Source of the DNA: Stagonosporopsis chrysanthemi | Lineage: Eukaryota > Ascomycota > Dothideomycetes > Pleosporales > Didymellaceae | DNA: 64,000 nucleotides | Direction: 5' to 3' | NCBI GenBank assembly: GCA_022560025.1 | Contig: JAFISE010000022.1 | Coordinates: forward strand, 186,001 to 250,000 | Part shown: positions 1-10,767 of the stretch, one piece after another | How the letters are laid out: each line of letters opens with the position of its first letter | Position numbering within the stretch: the first letter of the stretch is position 1 | Program-made: the position numbers and the translations under genes | The notes under the pieces: generated by a model | What the model saw: only the letters and a program-made list of their open reading frames with translations | What the model was told of the DNA's origin: nothing | The model's database searches: none

Positions 1-168
1 CCTCGTTGGCCTCATACACCAAACGAGGCGAATTCGAGCATCGTTGCAGACCCCAAAGCAAAAATGGTTGACCCCAGGAAACCACGAGACCTGCATCTTT
101 TTCTCCATCCATATCAGTTCAGCACTCGAACAGCGTGACAAACATACATCAAACAGTACTCACCTCAC

Positions 169-879
169 TCAGGTCCCACAGAACCGACACGGATACGCCA
201 TGCGATGCGCAATGCAGTACCCACTCGCCGTATACCCCCTTGGATATACATACGCCACAGCGCCTCCTCCCGTCCCTGCCCCTACTCTCCCTGCCTCAGC
301 ATGTACTCCAGTACCGGCATACACCCCAGCACCCGCCCTTCTCAGCTGCCCCAGCGCCACCTGGTGCCCACTCAAAACAGTCACAATGCTCGTTCCCCAG
401 ATTCCCAATATTCCCTCCAGATCATCTTCCTGAATATCTTCCGCACGGACCTGGAACGCGTTCGCGGATTCTTGGTGCAAGGTGCGTAGGTTGAGGAGCG
501 TGGCGACGGCCTCGCGGCGGCGGGCGGCGAGGTGCTGGATGAGGGATTCGAGAGTGGAGAGGCGGTCTTCGAGGGAGGGGCGATGCTGCGGGTCTTTTGG
601 GGAGTGGAATGAAAGCGGGGAGGGAGGGAGGCGGGGGTGATGAGGGTGTTGGTGGTGCAGGTGGGCTTCGAGCGAGGCCTCCAGAATGGCGTGAGACGCT
701 TTTAGAGCGGCATTCTCGTGCTCGAGATGAGTGATGCGGTGGGTGAGCTGTAGTTGCGTTTCTTGGAGGACTTTGAGCTGGACGCCGAAGCCAAGGGGAA
801 GTGGGTGCACGATCGTGGCCGGCGGTGTGGGGGTGGAGGTCGCGGTTGCCGCTGAAGGAGGCAGTGTTGGGGCAGGCAT
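169..879 (-). CDS. Hypothetical leucine-rich coiled-coil protein, 236 aa
   Basis: I do not recognise this protein. It is a single open frame from an ATG at 879 to a TGA at 169. The N-terminus is rich in Pro, Thr and Ala. A leucine-heptad stretch follows at about residues 33-75 (LKVLQETQLQLTHRI is typical), then a His/Pro-rich linker, then a second helical region at about 105-150 (LEDRLSTLESLIQHL). The C-terminal 60 residues are Gly/Ala-rich and end in a small Cys-containing tail. The two heptad stretches suggest a dimeric coiled coil, possibly a bZIP-like or structural protein, but no basic region is visible before the first leucine stretch. The GC-rich C-terminal part also reads open on the other strand, so the 3' end may be wrong, for example if an intron lies near position 430. 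Confidence 0.5.
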   Translation of the reverse strand: MPAPTLPPSAATATSTPTPPATIVHPLPLGFGVQLKVLQETQLQLTHRITHLEHENAALKASHAILEASLEAHLHHQHPHHPRLPPSPLSFHSPKDPQHRPSLEDRLSTLESLIQHLAARRREAVATLLNLRTLHQESANAFQVRAEDIQEDDLEGILGIWGTSIVTVLSGHQVALGQLRRAGAGVYAGTGVHAEAGRVGAGTGGGAVAYVYPRGYTASGYCIAHRMAYPCRFCGT

Positions 880-2239
880 GGCTTAAAAGCGTCGTACGGC
901 TCTGAATGTGGTATTTTACAGTGACGATGTCTCGGCGGCAGCGGCGGCGGCGAGCGTGGGAGTTCCGTTATAAAATTGCGCAGAGAGGTCCTGGTGGTGG
1001 AGCACTGCGGCGTGAGTGGTCGAAGGAATTGTTTACCAACTGAACTCGATAGTTCGAAGATAACGACGGAAGATGAGAAAGGCCACGTGGCTGCAGGACT
1101 TGCTAGCTGTAGTGAAAGGCGATAGAAAGCAGTTCAAGGTGAAGGTGAACAATCCTGACGGCAAGGAAGGCTCCCCTTGCTAAAGGCCCTCCCTGCTCAT
1201 TCAATACCAAGACTCGGAATGATCGACTGAATGTATGACCTAAAAGTCTAGAGCTGCGAGGTGTAACGGCTGGAGATGAAGGCAACGGTACTTAGACGGT
1301 CATTAAACGCGGCTTGGGAATGGCTCCGGTATTGAGATCTGAGGAAAAGCAGAGATATATGAAAAAGAACCTGAACGAACGAAACGTTGAACGTTGTGAC
1401 AGTCGTTGAATTAGGAAACGTTCAAAAAGCAAGTTGTCTCCTGGCCTTGTCAACATCATGAAACATCCGAAGACATTGCCTTAATCTATGTGGTCTGCTT
1501 AAGAATAAAGCAAATAGCTGTAAAGATACTGTTGGTAATATAAGCTGGGCGAATTTTCTCAAATACCATTAAATCAAAAAGGGCCAGGGGAGAGACAGGA
1601 CGTTTGCAAGAGTTGTGCTGCTTGCTCGAGGTAGACTGGAGCAATGCCAGCTTCAGGTCTGACTAAGAGGACCTAAGTCTATCCCCGGGCATTTTATCGC
1701 AGCGTCTTTCTTCCTATCTCCTATCTGATCAGTCATGCTGGATGTATGCCACATTAGACAAGACCTGGCTTCCACTTGGTAATTGCTGTCACGCAAGGCT
1801 TCCCTGTTATACTGCCACTAGCAAATTCAACAATGCATAGAAGAGCAGCACCACCCTTTAGGTGACTATTAGTACTATAGTACTGGCTCGCTTATTTTTG
1901 CAAACGGAAGGCTTTTTATTCCAGCTAGCACACACCTACCTACTATTACAGCACCTGCTGCTTTCACACCACACTACCTCTAATCTAACATTTGCGTAGC
2001 ACACCTGCAGCAGCTACGACTCCTACAAGAAGGTTCAGAAGTGAGCTCCACTTCTACGTTCAGAATGCTAATCTTGCTGCCAGGACACCGCAGCCTTCCT
2101 CCAACGATTGAAGCTGCCTTGTGTAACCACTGATCGCGAGCGCGCTAAATGAAGGTAAGAGTTCAACGCTCAGACAATGAGCATAGTTTGATTTATCACG
2201 AGAAGCTCGACTGCGCTCTACCAGGAACCTCAGATCATA
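880..2239. other. Intergenic, no convincing gene
   Basis: This 1.36 kb lies between two divergently transcribed genes. No ORF with coding character is seen; short frames such as 1103-1285 (minus) look random. The stretch around 1500-1900 is AT-richer than its surroundings and contains a perfect 14-nt palindrome, AGTACTATAGTACT, at 1871-1884. From 1910 to 2035 the sequence is C/A/T-rich with repeated CAGC/ACCTGC words, which could be a degraded repeat or the 5' flank of the downstream gene. Confidence 0.5.
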
Positions 2240-3410
2240 ATGGAGTTGGGCGCTGACAACGGCTATGGAACTCTGCTCCCGTTCTTGAGGAAGCACGCTC
2301 AGAAGGAGTTCCCTAAGGCATTCGTTGAAATATGCAACGTAATAAACTACATATTCGTGAAACGGCACGTCCCTTCTCAGCTACCAAGCTTAAGGTTGCA
2401 CTTACTACGGGTTGGTAACTTGTGTACAGACAGGGACAAAAAGAATCACCAACAACCTCTGTACGCGCACACCGACGGTAGAACCGTGGTATACTACATC
2501 TCGGAGGAAGAAGGTCTTACTCTAAAGAAGCTGGACAAAGTGTTGTTCCCAAGGACCGGCAAAGTACCTTACCGTCACAATGACCTGCACATATTCACGT
2601 TTATCGCCGCTACAGCGCATACTGGTCAGGTTGACGATTGCCTAACAACGGCCTCACACATCGAAGTTCTGGTCATGTTTGCATTCTTGCTGACCGGGCG
2701 CATTGATCGCTTTGGCGAACAGAGTCACGATGAATCTTGGGAGCAGCTCAAGCATGTCTGCACGCACATTCAGAACGAAAAGGCTAGGAAGAACCACAAG
2801 CGGAACGTTGGGCCCACGATTGAGAATGGACCTCATGGTAAGATCTTCATTCTTTTACAGAGAGGCCCTTCTAATTACACTTCCAGGCATTTCTAAGCGC
2901 GCAAGGTATGGAGAAGCTGAGGAAAATGATGAACTTGAATTCATACACACACTACTGTGCGCCCAACAGAACAATAGCGATACGATTCGCAACTTTCTCG
3001 ATATTCAAGATAAAAACATAGCGACACTCAAGACGTCGAATGAGACTCTGGCGGAACGTGTGCGGGAACTTGAGGCTCGGCTCGCCCAAGCAGAGGCTAC
3101 CGAGCGCAAAGCTCGCAAGGATTCGACACAGAAAGAAAAGGACTGGATCGAAAGGGTCAGGATCAAGATGGAAGAGATCGAGGGCCTGGAGGCGCAACTT
3201 GTAGGCGAGAAAAGAAAAAGTCTTGAAAAAGACAGAAAGATTCACGAATCCGACAAGATAGTGCTGGAGGCACACGACAAGGTTTTGGAGGCGGAAGAGG
3301 AGCGTTTGGTCGAGGTGACAAAGCATGCGGAGTTGCGCAAAGATTATCACAATGCTCAGCAGGAGCTTGCGGCCCTCAAGGCCGTTCAACGTGCGGATCA
3401 CCTCGCATGA
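2240..3410 (+). CDS. Unknown protein, family member A, with C-terminal coiled coil, 373 aa (2 exons)
   Basis: Two exons, 2240-2837 and 2887-3410, join across a 49-nt intron (donor GTAAGA, acceptor TTCCAG) and keep the frame. The N-terminal 190 residues hold a globular domain shared with two other genes in this window (12513-13600 and 14152-15346). Shared blocks are a basic helix ending in KEFP near residue 20, a short PLYAHTDGRTVVYY block near residue 80, and a hydrophobic MFAFLLTGRIDRF block near residue 150. The C-terminal half is a long charged coiled coil from about residue 215 (LAERVRELEARLAQAEATER is typical), rich in Glu, Lys and Arg. No family name or function is recognised. The shared architecture, a small globular head plus a coiled coil in a separate exon, suggests a multimerising adaptor, which is inference only. 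Confidence 0.72.
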
Positions 3411-3705
3411 ATGATGGACCATGAAGTTGGATGACACTCAAATTCCCGTAACGACCCTGTATTCGATCTTTGCTGTCGAATCATCGGATCATCTGCCTGG
3501 TAGACGGTGATGATCGAAGGACATAACCAATGAAGGATACAACATAAATACTAGGCGTGATCACAATGTGTGGTGAAGTCGCTCCGGACCCGCCCTCCAA
3601 AAATAGAATGACGTCGGCGGGACTCAAGCCGAGGTCCCACAGCTTCAAGCGGTTCCGATAGCGACTTGATGCAAGCTTGATTGAACTACACACCAGCGAT
3701 CCACC
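3411..3705. other. Short intergenic stretch
   Basis: Nothing beyond a minus-strand 70-codon frame (3481-3693) that lacks coding character. The region ends at a good start context, CCACCATGC, at 3706. Confidence 0.4.
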
Positions 3706-4111
3706 ATGCTCCCGTCGCTGCAGCCCTCACGGCCAAAGGCACGTCCCTTCTCTAGAAAGCTCGATCCTCATACTAACACCGCTGCAGCTCCCTCAACACC
3801 CCGCACAACCCAACCCCATCCACCAACAACGGCGCACAACCCACGACCACCCGCAATCTCCCCTCCACCAACAAGCCTCTCAAAAACCCAGATCGCAAAT
3901 CGAAGCCATGCCACCCAACCGTACTTCGCCTCCGCTCCCTGCACAAAGCTTCTATGACGCGGCGACACGCCACCCGGTCTTCTTCACGAGTAATCTGAGG
4001 AAACCGCCGTTTCCTATTCCACAGATGCCGGCGCATGGGTGGAGTCCAGTCGCGAACGGGTATGTGCAGGAGAGAGCGGGGAGCAGGGGTGGGGTGGGGA
4101 CGAAGCTATGA
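3706..4111 (+). CDS. Uncertain small proline-rich protein
   Basis: A small gene probably lies here, but its frame is unresolved. An ATG in strong context (CCACCATGC) at 3706 opens a basic, Ser/Pro-rich frame to 3957. A second, overlapping frame (stop at 4111) contains a more protein-like tail, with SFYDAATRHPVFFTSNLRKP at about 3941-4000 followed by PPFPIPQMPAHGW. A strong branch/acceptor pattern, TACTAACAC then CTGCAG, ends at 3786, so an intron could join the two frames, but only a poor donor (GTCCCT near 3742) precedes it. The N-terminus starting at 3706 is basic and could be mitochondrial targeting. No family is recognised. Confidence 0.3.
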
Positions 4112-4204
4112 AGAGGGTGGATGCGATATGCGCGATGACATGAATGATAGCGGTCTTTTGGACTGATGACTGTTGTGACTACGAAAGACAGGGTTCAAGC
4201 TCTG

Positions 4205-4504
4205 CTAGGGTTGTGGATCTTCTGCTGGATCTAGTGCAACTCCCTCAATCCGGCTGTAACGATGCTTCCTGGCGTCGCGCTCATTGCTGCGGGTCGATGC
4301 CGTAGCCCATGTGGAGCCCGGATCGCCGTACTCGTACGTGTGTTGAGGAAGTTGCAGCTTTGTTGCCGCAGATGAGTACTGTTGAGCACTTATTCTAGTT
4401 CCTGCGATCCGCGAACAGACTTCAGGCTGACGAGCAGTGGTGCTCGAGGCTATTGTGTAAAACTGGTCGGACCCAAAAGGGAAGGGTTTCACGACTTCGC
4501 TCAT
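4205..4504 (-). CDS. Hypothetical small protein, 99 aa
   Basis: An uninterrupted frame runs from an ATG at 4504 to a stop at 4205. It encodes a Ser/Thr/Ala-rich, probably disordered 99-residue protein that begins MSEVVKPFPFGSDQFYTIAS. There is no signal peptide, membrane segment or recognised domain. The N-terminal 50 residues look more protein-like than the Arg/Asp-rich end. It would be transcribed divergently from the HET pseudogene starting at 4771. It could be a real small gene or a chance frame. Confidence 0.3.
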   Translation of the reverse strand: MSEVVKPFPFGSDQFYTIASSTTARQPEVCSRIAGTRISAQQYSSAATKLQLPQHTYEYGDPGSTWATASTRSNERDARKHRYSRIEGVALDPAEDPQP

Positions 4505-4770
4505 GTTGTGATTGTAGGAGTGAAATTAAGAGGTGGGGATAAGACTTGTATCGAAATTGACGTTACATTCTCTCTTGTTTAAATTTTGTGAAAGTGGCGG
4601 CTTGTCCGATGTTTCTCTACTTCGTATTGTCAACCCTGTTTTCTAGCCGCTGTGGTACCTGCTCCGGCTGATTGGCCAGCACTACCACTGCGCGATATTA
4701 TCACCGTAAGCAACTCCTTTTCAGCCTTCTCAACCACTGAGCCAGCGCAACATCGTCGAAAACCTGGAAA

Positions 4771-6837
4771 ATGAATCGCATTCCAATGACGCCTGACTCC
4801 AAGCTGTGTGCGGACTGTGCGAAGGTCCCCTGGGGTCTGCTTCGCGATGGACCCAACTCATTACATGACATGGTTGGCAAGGGTTCCAAGGGTTCCGCAG
4901 AATGTGACTCCTGCCAGATCCTCCGCGAAAGGTGGGTTAAATGTCCTCAAAAGACCAACTCTATTTCCTGAAGATATTTGACAAGCTATAGAGGTTTTCA
5001 ACGAGATACCAACAGCAAGATCTACTTTACTACGTCTGGGCAAGCCCTGACCGAAAGAATCGGGATCATGGTGACGCAAAAAACAAATGAACTATGGGCG
5101 GGTGTGTGCTTCTTGCCTGAGCCCTCCGAAGCAATAGTCCCCGGGGCAGATCTTATAGACGTGGAGCAAGGCCAACACAAATGGCTTGGCCGCGCCATAT
5201 CGACGGATCAAGTTAATTAGGATATCATCAAGAGCTGGCTCCACCATTGCTCCAGAAGCCCTCGACACATTTCGTGCCGCCCTCCAGAGCTTGGCTTTCG
5301 CGGTGTTTGGGTGATGGACTGCATGACGCGCACCATCATTCCTCTGCCTCAAGGATGCCAACACGTGGCGTTAAGCTATGTCTGGGGCCCAGACGTTGCT
5401 GCTGATCCGCCCATGGTCGATTCCACACTGGCGTATCCTGCCCCTTTGGCCATTGAAGATGCTATATCCTGCGTAAAACAGCTCAGCTTTCGATGTCTCT
5501 GGGTTGATTGCTACTGCATTGACCAAACCTCGGAGAACAAGCACCTACTGATCCAGAACATGGACCAAGTTTACGGTTGCGCTTCACTTACGATTGTGCA
5601 TGCTGGTGGGGACAGTTCGCGCTGCGGCTTACCTGGAGTGTCAGCAGTACCTCGACAGCGTCAAGCGTCCCTAATCATCGATGGACGCAGGCTCTTGAAC
5701 GTGCCACTTTCCAAACGAACTATTCTGAGCAGCAAGTGGGCTACGAGAGGCTGGACTCTCCAGGAAGGACTTCTGTCTAATCGAAGACTTGTATTCACGC
5801 ACGAGCAAGTTCTCTTCCAGTGTCAATTATGACATTGTTGCGAAAGCGTATCGGGTGCCTTCGAATCTGCAGCTATCACAAGTCCTTTTTATGGTGATCA
5901 TAGCCTTGCCACCCATCTGCAAGCGTTCAATACAACTACAACACTCGATGTCGACAGATGGGAGCCTGTGATCCAGCAAATTCTGTCGGACTATGTATCG
6001 AGAGAACTGTCTTTCGAGTCTGACATCTTGCTTGCTTTCGTGGCGATCATTAGGAGCTTCTCGTTGCAACATTGCTGGGGCATGCCATTTCGATTGCGCC
6101 TTCTCGATATGACTCACGGTACTGCTGCTACCGACTTGATACACCAGCTGCGATGGATACCTCATCCTTGATCAAAGCCCACCAAAAGGGAAGGGTTCCC
6201 GTCATGGTCGTGGGCTGCCTGGAGAGGCTTGCAGGGGATAACTTATGATGGTTCGATCATCAATCTGACCGACAGTCTGATCTCTGTTGCCAGGGGAAGC
6301 GACTGTTACGGGATCTCTATGATGACTGAAACGATCTCAGGCGAGCTATTCAGCATTCCCGACTACTGTAAAATCATGGAGGAAGTTGGCATCCACAACC
6401 ATTTCCAGCCCTTCTTGCATGTTGATGGCTGGATTGCAATGGTGAAATGTAACATCCTTGTCGAATTCTCCGTCGAGCCCCTTTGGATATATTCAGTAGA
6501 GATATCGCACTACGAGAACAGCTTCGTTGTTGGACACGGCATCATCATGGACTTTGATCTTCCCGAGGAGCCTTATTGGCTGGAATCAACTGATACCTGG
6601 CCGCTCCTTGTCGTCTTCGATGAAACCCAGATCGAAAAGATGACACTGGCTTGGGGACTGTTGCTCAAGCCCTGTAAAGATGGGACCTATCAGAGGATAG
6701 GAGTGTTTAATGGCGCAGACATGAAATTGAAGGAAGGGTCTACAAGACTTTCTAGACACAAGGAGAAGATGACGCTTCGATCTTGCTACGGACCTGGATA
6801 TCTGGAATGTGAGTGGCAATCACTCAAGCTGGCATAG
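4771..6837 (+). pseudogene. HET-domain (heterokaryon incompatibility) gene with three in-frame stops
   Basis: One reading frame covers 4771-6837 and matches the fungal HET-domain architecture throughout. It has a Cys-pair N-terminus (CADCAKVPWGL, then CDSCQILRER), then the HET domain proper with LSYVWG (about 5362), LWVDCYCIDQT (about 5500), a YGCASLTIVHAGG block and RGWTLQEGLLSNRRLVFT (about 5740). Next come the typical post-domain blocks HCWGMPF (about 6070) and REGFPSWSWAAW (about 6190). A 54-nt intron at 4932-4985 (GTGGGT...ACAAG) would remove the first TGA (4969-4971). The remaining stops, TAG at 5218-5220, TGA at 5830-5832 and TGA at 6169-6171, interrupt conserved blocks with no good splice signals around them. 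Reading through each restores the family pattern. HET proteins trigger cell death after fusion of incompatible hyphae. This copy is probably inactive, unless unannotated introns exist. Confidence 0.75.
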
Positions 6838-7432
6838 GACTTGTCGTAGAGCCTATGGATGGTACGTAAGGACTGATTACAGTGCTGAGACATCGCCTTT
6901 ACGTGGACAAAGACGTCGAGCAAATCAAATATCTTTGACCACGAATATTGCCCAGTAGTTTCTTTTTCGCTGCGGAAGCGTTTAACCGAAAGAGCTTGAG
7001 TGTCAGCTGGTTCCTCATCGCAACCACAAGTTGTACTTCATTATCACTTCTTGTCTTCAGCGGCAGCATAATAGAGTGCAAGATGGAGCGGAAGTATGAA
7101 TTGCACCTCAGCCACAGCTTCTAGGGTCGGAAAGGTCCGAGACCACCAAAAGGTTTTGTAGAAAGTGACTTCAACATCTCGCAGGACACGTTCAGGCGGA
7201 GAACGATGGGCCCGTGCATTGTCCCTATTTTAATTATTAGCTTCCGTACATCGTAGCTCGCATGTCGAAGCCTCACGACTCACCACCACATTATTGCATA
7301 ACCTTCAAAACCACGAAAATTGCCTGCGCATGACGAAAGGCTCATAAACACAGTAATCGGACTGGCGCTCATCGGCCTCAAGATCCCGTTCCCCGCACAT
7401 CGCAAATCCCAACCTAAACCTCCATCACCAAC
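6838..7432. other. Intergenic upstream of POP4
   Basis: About 600 bp with no supported ORF. The last 50 bases before the POP4 ATG are C/A-rich (AACCTAAACCTCCATCACCAAC), typical of a fungal 5' leader. Confidence 0.5.
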
Positions 7433-8137
7433 ATGGCCGAAACCGCAAGCCTGCCATTCGGACAGACCCTCCTGCAACGTGCCTTCTCTCCAGACACCGC
7501 CGCCTCCATCTACACCGACCGCATCTCCAAACGACCCCTCCCAATCCGCGCGACCTCTCCAAAGCCCTCCGCACGCGCAGTCCGCCGCCGCGCCCTGACC
7601 GAGCGCAAAGAGCGCACCCGCGCACGCACCACAAAACCGCGTCCCCTCTCTGCCGCCCAGAAGCGCAAACTGAACCTCACCGAGATCCCGAAACCCCAGC
7701 AGAAATACGCCATCTACGAGCCTCTGCACACTCTGTGGGAAGGGTACATCCGCGACATCCTCGGCCTCTCGGACACGAACGCAAATGCGAAGAACTACGT
7801 CACGCCCGCGTCCGCGGGGCAGATGCTCGCGAGTGCTGATATGCACGGCGCGCAGCTGTCTGTGGTGCGCAGTCGGTGCGTGAGCCGTGTGGGGCTGCAG
7901 GGGATCGTGGTGAGGGATACGCGGTACACGTTTGAGATTGTGACAAAAGGGGATACAGTCAAGAGCGTACCAAAGGAGCATACGGTGTTTCGCTTTGAGG
8001 TGCCTGTGCGGAGCAAGAAAGAAGGCGGAGAGGAGGCAAAGCCGCTGGTCTTTGAGATTTTGGGCGAGATGTTCCAGACGAGGGCGCCGGAACGGGCGAA
8101 TCGGAAGTTTAGGCTGCATTATCAGCCGGATCTGTGA
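7433..8137 (+). CDS. POP4: Ribonuclease P/MRP subunit POP4 (Rpp29-like), 234 aa
   Basis: A single-exon frame starts at the ATG in context ACCAACATGG. The first 90 residues are basic and rich in Arg, Lys and Pro, with a run of RRRALTERKERTRARTTK, as in eukaryotic POP4. From about residue 92 the conserved Rpp29 domain follows: YAIYEPLHTLWEGYI, then the Sm-like barrel with ADMHGAQLSVVRSRC, VGLQGIVVRDTRYTFEI and IPK-type VPKEHTVFRFEV. POP4 is a protein subunit of nuclear RNase P (tRNA 5' maturation) and RNase MRP (rRNA processing) that contacts the catalytic RNA. The length fits the family. The downstream neighbour is convergent (GH125, ending at 8494). Confidence 0.93.
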   Translation: MAETASLPFGQTLLQRAFSPDTAASIYTDRISKRPLPIRATSPKPSARAVRRRALTERKERTRARTTKPRPLSAAQKRKLNLTEIPKPQQKYAIYEPLHTLWEGYIRDILGLSDTNANAKNYVTPASAGQMLASADMHGAQLSVVRSRCVSRVGLQGIVVRDTRYTFEIVTKGDTVKSVPKEHTVFRFEVPVRSKKEGGEEAKPLVFEILGEMFQTRAPERANRKFRLHYQPDL

Positions 8138-8493
8138 GGGGTGGTTGAGTGGATGATGTTACCAATCTCGATCAGCTGGCGCTTCTGGGCTGGGGAGGAT
8201 TGCGTGCTCAGGCGCATGGCGACCATTGAAGAGATGGTGAAAGCCACGGAACGAACGCATCACGACACATGTCTGTTTGAAGAGGCACATCGACATCATC
8301 AAGCGCTGGTCTGATCTCGAAATATTGCCTCAGACCTCTTGGCAGACAATCTATACAAGGAGCACCCGCGGCACGGTGCGGTGCTTCTGAGGAAAGAACA
8401 CCAAAGCGAAAAGATACAAGACACCATACAGCGTGGAGACCAGTGTCTCGCGACTACCCCAGTATCAACAGCAAGCGGTGTAGGCTCGGGCTT
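8138..8493. other. Intergenic between convergent 3' ends
   Basis: These 356 bp hold the 3' flanks of POP4 and the GH125 gene. No gene or clear terminator motif is seen. Confidence 0.5.
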
Positions 8494-10254
8494 CTAATCC
8501 AGCGTGTACGACTTTGCGCCCTTGCCAAAGAGGAGATGCGGTTTCCGCTGCGCAAGATTGAGGATTGTCTGCGCGAAGACAGAGTTCGCCCACGCGAACC
8601 AAGGGCCTGCACGCAAGCGTCAGCTACTCTCACACACACGTAGATAGTAAATGGAAGAAGAAAGGAAAACTTACGCGTGTAATCCCTCTCAGCATCAACA
8701 TGAATGCTCTCATGAATCAGCCCGTTCCGACTAACATTCTTCACCGCATCCAACAACCCCACAATCTCCTCATCGTCGTCGCTCGTCATCGCCTGCACGA
8801 GCACACTCATCGGCCACGCATGCTGCAGCCCGATATGCGGCCCGCCAATCCCTGTGAACCCTTTGCCGGACAGGAAATACGGGTTTCCCTGCTTCGCGAG
8901 GATCATGCGGCGGGTGTTCTTGTACACCTCGTCGTCCGCGGTGACGAAACCCAGTAGAGGCAGTGCGAGCAATGAAGGTAGGTTCGCATCGTCCATGAGG
9001 ATGCTGGACCCGTACCCATCGACTTCGAACGCGAAAACGCGGCCGTATTTCGCGTGTTGCACGACGCCGTGCTCCCAGACGCCCTTGTTGATCTTGTCCG
9101 ACCACATAGACAGCTGCTCAGCGATGTTTTTCTTGCCCGCCTTGAGCAGGATTGCGGCCGTGCGCTGCAGCTCCACGCTCATCATTGCGTTGCTGGGGAT
9201 CAGGAAGCCGAGGATCGTCGCGTCGTCGCTGGGGCGGAAGGCCGAGCGCACGAGTCCTGTGCCGGACGCGAGGGGATTACCGACGCCGCTGAGGGCCAGG
9301 GTCTCAGTGCCGATTTCCGTCCGGCGCTGGAAGGTGTATGTGTTCTTGGTGTAGACACCGGTGGTCGGGTTGAAGGTGGGTTGGGATTGCTCGTCGAGGA
9401 CGGTGAGGACCGTGTCGAGTGCTTGTAGCCAGCGCGCGTTGATGAAGGCGGTTGAGCCGGTGTGATTGTGAAATTGGTTGGAGAGGGAGAGGAAGTGGGC
9501 GAGAGAGTCGAGCTCATACTTGCATTCGAAGACAAAGGAGGCTTCGTACTCGGGGTGCACAACGTCAGCTTGGTCCTGAAACGTTGGGCTCAGATTACTC
9601 GGTGCAGGTGGCTGGAAGGCGTTGCAGTATGGCGAGCCAATAACATACTCGGCCTGGGTGTTGATGGCTCCCTGAATGAGTTTGAAGATCTCCTTGTCCT
9701 TCTTGGCCAGTGGTTGATACTGCTGCAGCTGGTTCGTAGAGTCGCGCAACCACTCGGCGTTGATGTCACCAGTGACAATGAAACTCTGTGGCCCAGTCCA
9801 CGCACCTTTCTCCCAACTTCTTAAGCCGTGCTTGTGAGGTGGAGTGCTATCAACATGCCAGCGGACCGTGGTGTCTAGTGTGTTTGGGAAAGCATTCTCA
9901 AAAAGACGAGCTAGATCCTTGTCTACCAGGTTGTCGCTCATGTATTCAATTACTTTTTCGACAAGAGGCGATTCAAAAGTACGGCAGTACTTCGAGGGTC
10001 TCTGGAATGGGAGCTCGAGCGGGCCTTCACTGTACGGTGGACTAGACGCTGTTAACGCGAGAGTCGTCACACAGCTAAGGTGAGACATACTGAGGCCGCA
10101 TGGAGTATTGCTTGTAGTCTGGACATGCTGCGCGATACTTGTTGGGGTCAATGGCATCGTGGAGAGGTTCTTGATCTAAATCTCCGTAGCTGGCAGTCGC
10201 AAGACCAGGGTATAATATAGCTCCTAACGATAATGGGAAGACTAGTGACTTCAT
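8494..10254 (-). CDS. Secreted glycoside hydrolase family 125 (exo-alpha-1,6-mannosidase), 547 aa (3 exons)
   Basis: Exons are 10254-10091, 10041-8675 and 8606-8494. The introns are 49 nt (GTATGT...TCTAG) and 68 nt (GTAAGT...GTGCAG), and both restore family blocks. Residues 1-21 (MKSLVFPLSLGAILYPGLATA) form a signal peptide. GH125 landmarks follow: PHPPYSEGPLELPFQRP just after the first splice, then ITGDINAEWLRDSTNQL (here VTGDINAEWLRDS), EASFVFECKYELDSLAHFL, FRPSDDATILGFLIPSNAMM, MDDANLPSLLALPLLG, FTGIGGPHIG and HESIHVDAERDYTR. The last exon adds PWFAWANSVFAQTILNLAQR. GH125 enzymes remove terminal alpha-1,6-linked mannose. Secretion suggests a role in trimming mannoproteins or N-glycans outside the cell or in the secretory pathway. 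The gene is divergent from CLP1. Confidence 0.92.
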
Positions 10255-10767
10255 GGCGAGAACCAAGTGCTCGATCTTGAGAGGAATGAGAGCGAACGCG
10301 AGAGTATATGACAACGGGCGCTTGCAAGCTAAGGACTACGGAACGTGGAAGACAGCGTGGTGGCAATGCACGTAGCTTGTCGAAAAGAAGCCTCAGGAGA
10401 GCATGAAACAGTCACTAATAGTACTCGCTTCTACTCTGCGCCTGGAGTGGTGATGGATTGAGAAAAGTAGAAAGAGGCTCGACAGCTTCCCCGCGGTCGA
10501 CAAGTGGCTTTCACGGAGGTGAGGGCGCTCAACCAATCAGGTGAGCGATCGCCCGACGTCGCAACTTCGAACGCCAGCCTCAGACCTCCCAGCTTCTCCA
10601 CACCGTCCACTAAACACAGCTTCCAGTCCAGCGCAGCAGCATTTTGTTGAAATCCTACAATTACTAACTCACGTGATAGTAGTGAAAGAATAGACGTCAG
10701 CCGGCCTCTCAGATCCCTTCTCGCGGCGCACACCCTCGATCCATACCTGGAATCAAGCTCCCCAGTG
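10255..10767. other. Shared 5' region of GH125 and CLP1
   Basis: These 513 bp separate two divergent start codons and must hold both promoters. No TATA box or other named element stands out. Confidence 0.5.

Noticed and set aside
2952..3437. Minus-strand frame opposite the coiled coil of member A
   Set aside because: Leu/Phe-rich antisense of a Glu/Lys-rich coil, a common artefact.
7280..8119. Long minus-strand open frame (279 codons) opposite POP4
   Set aside because: It mirrors the GC-rich POP4 frame, has Cys/Arg/Gly-rich random composition and no family blocks; POP4 is clearly coding.
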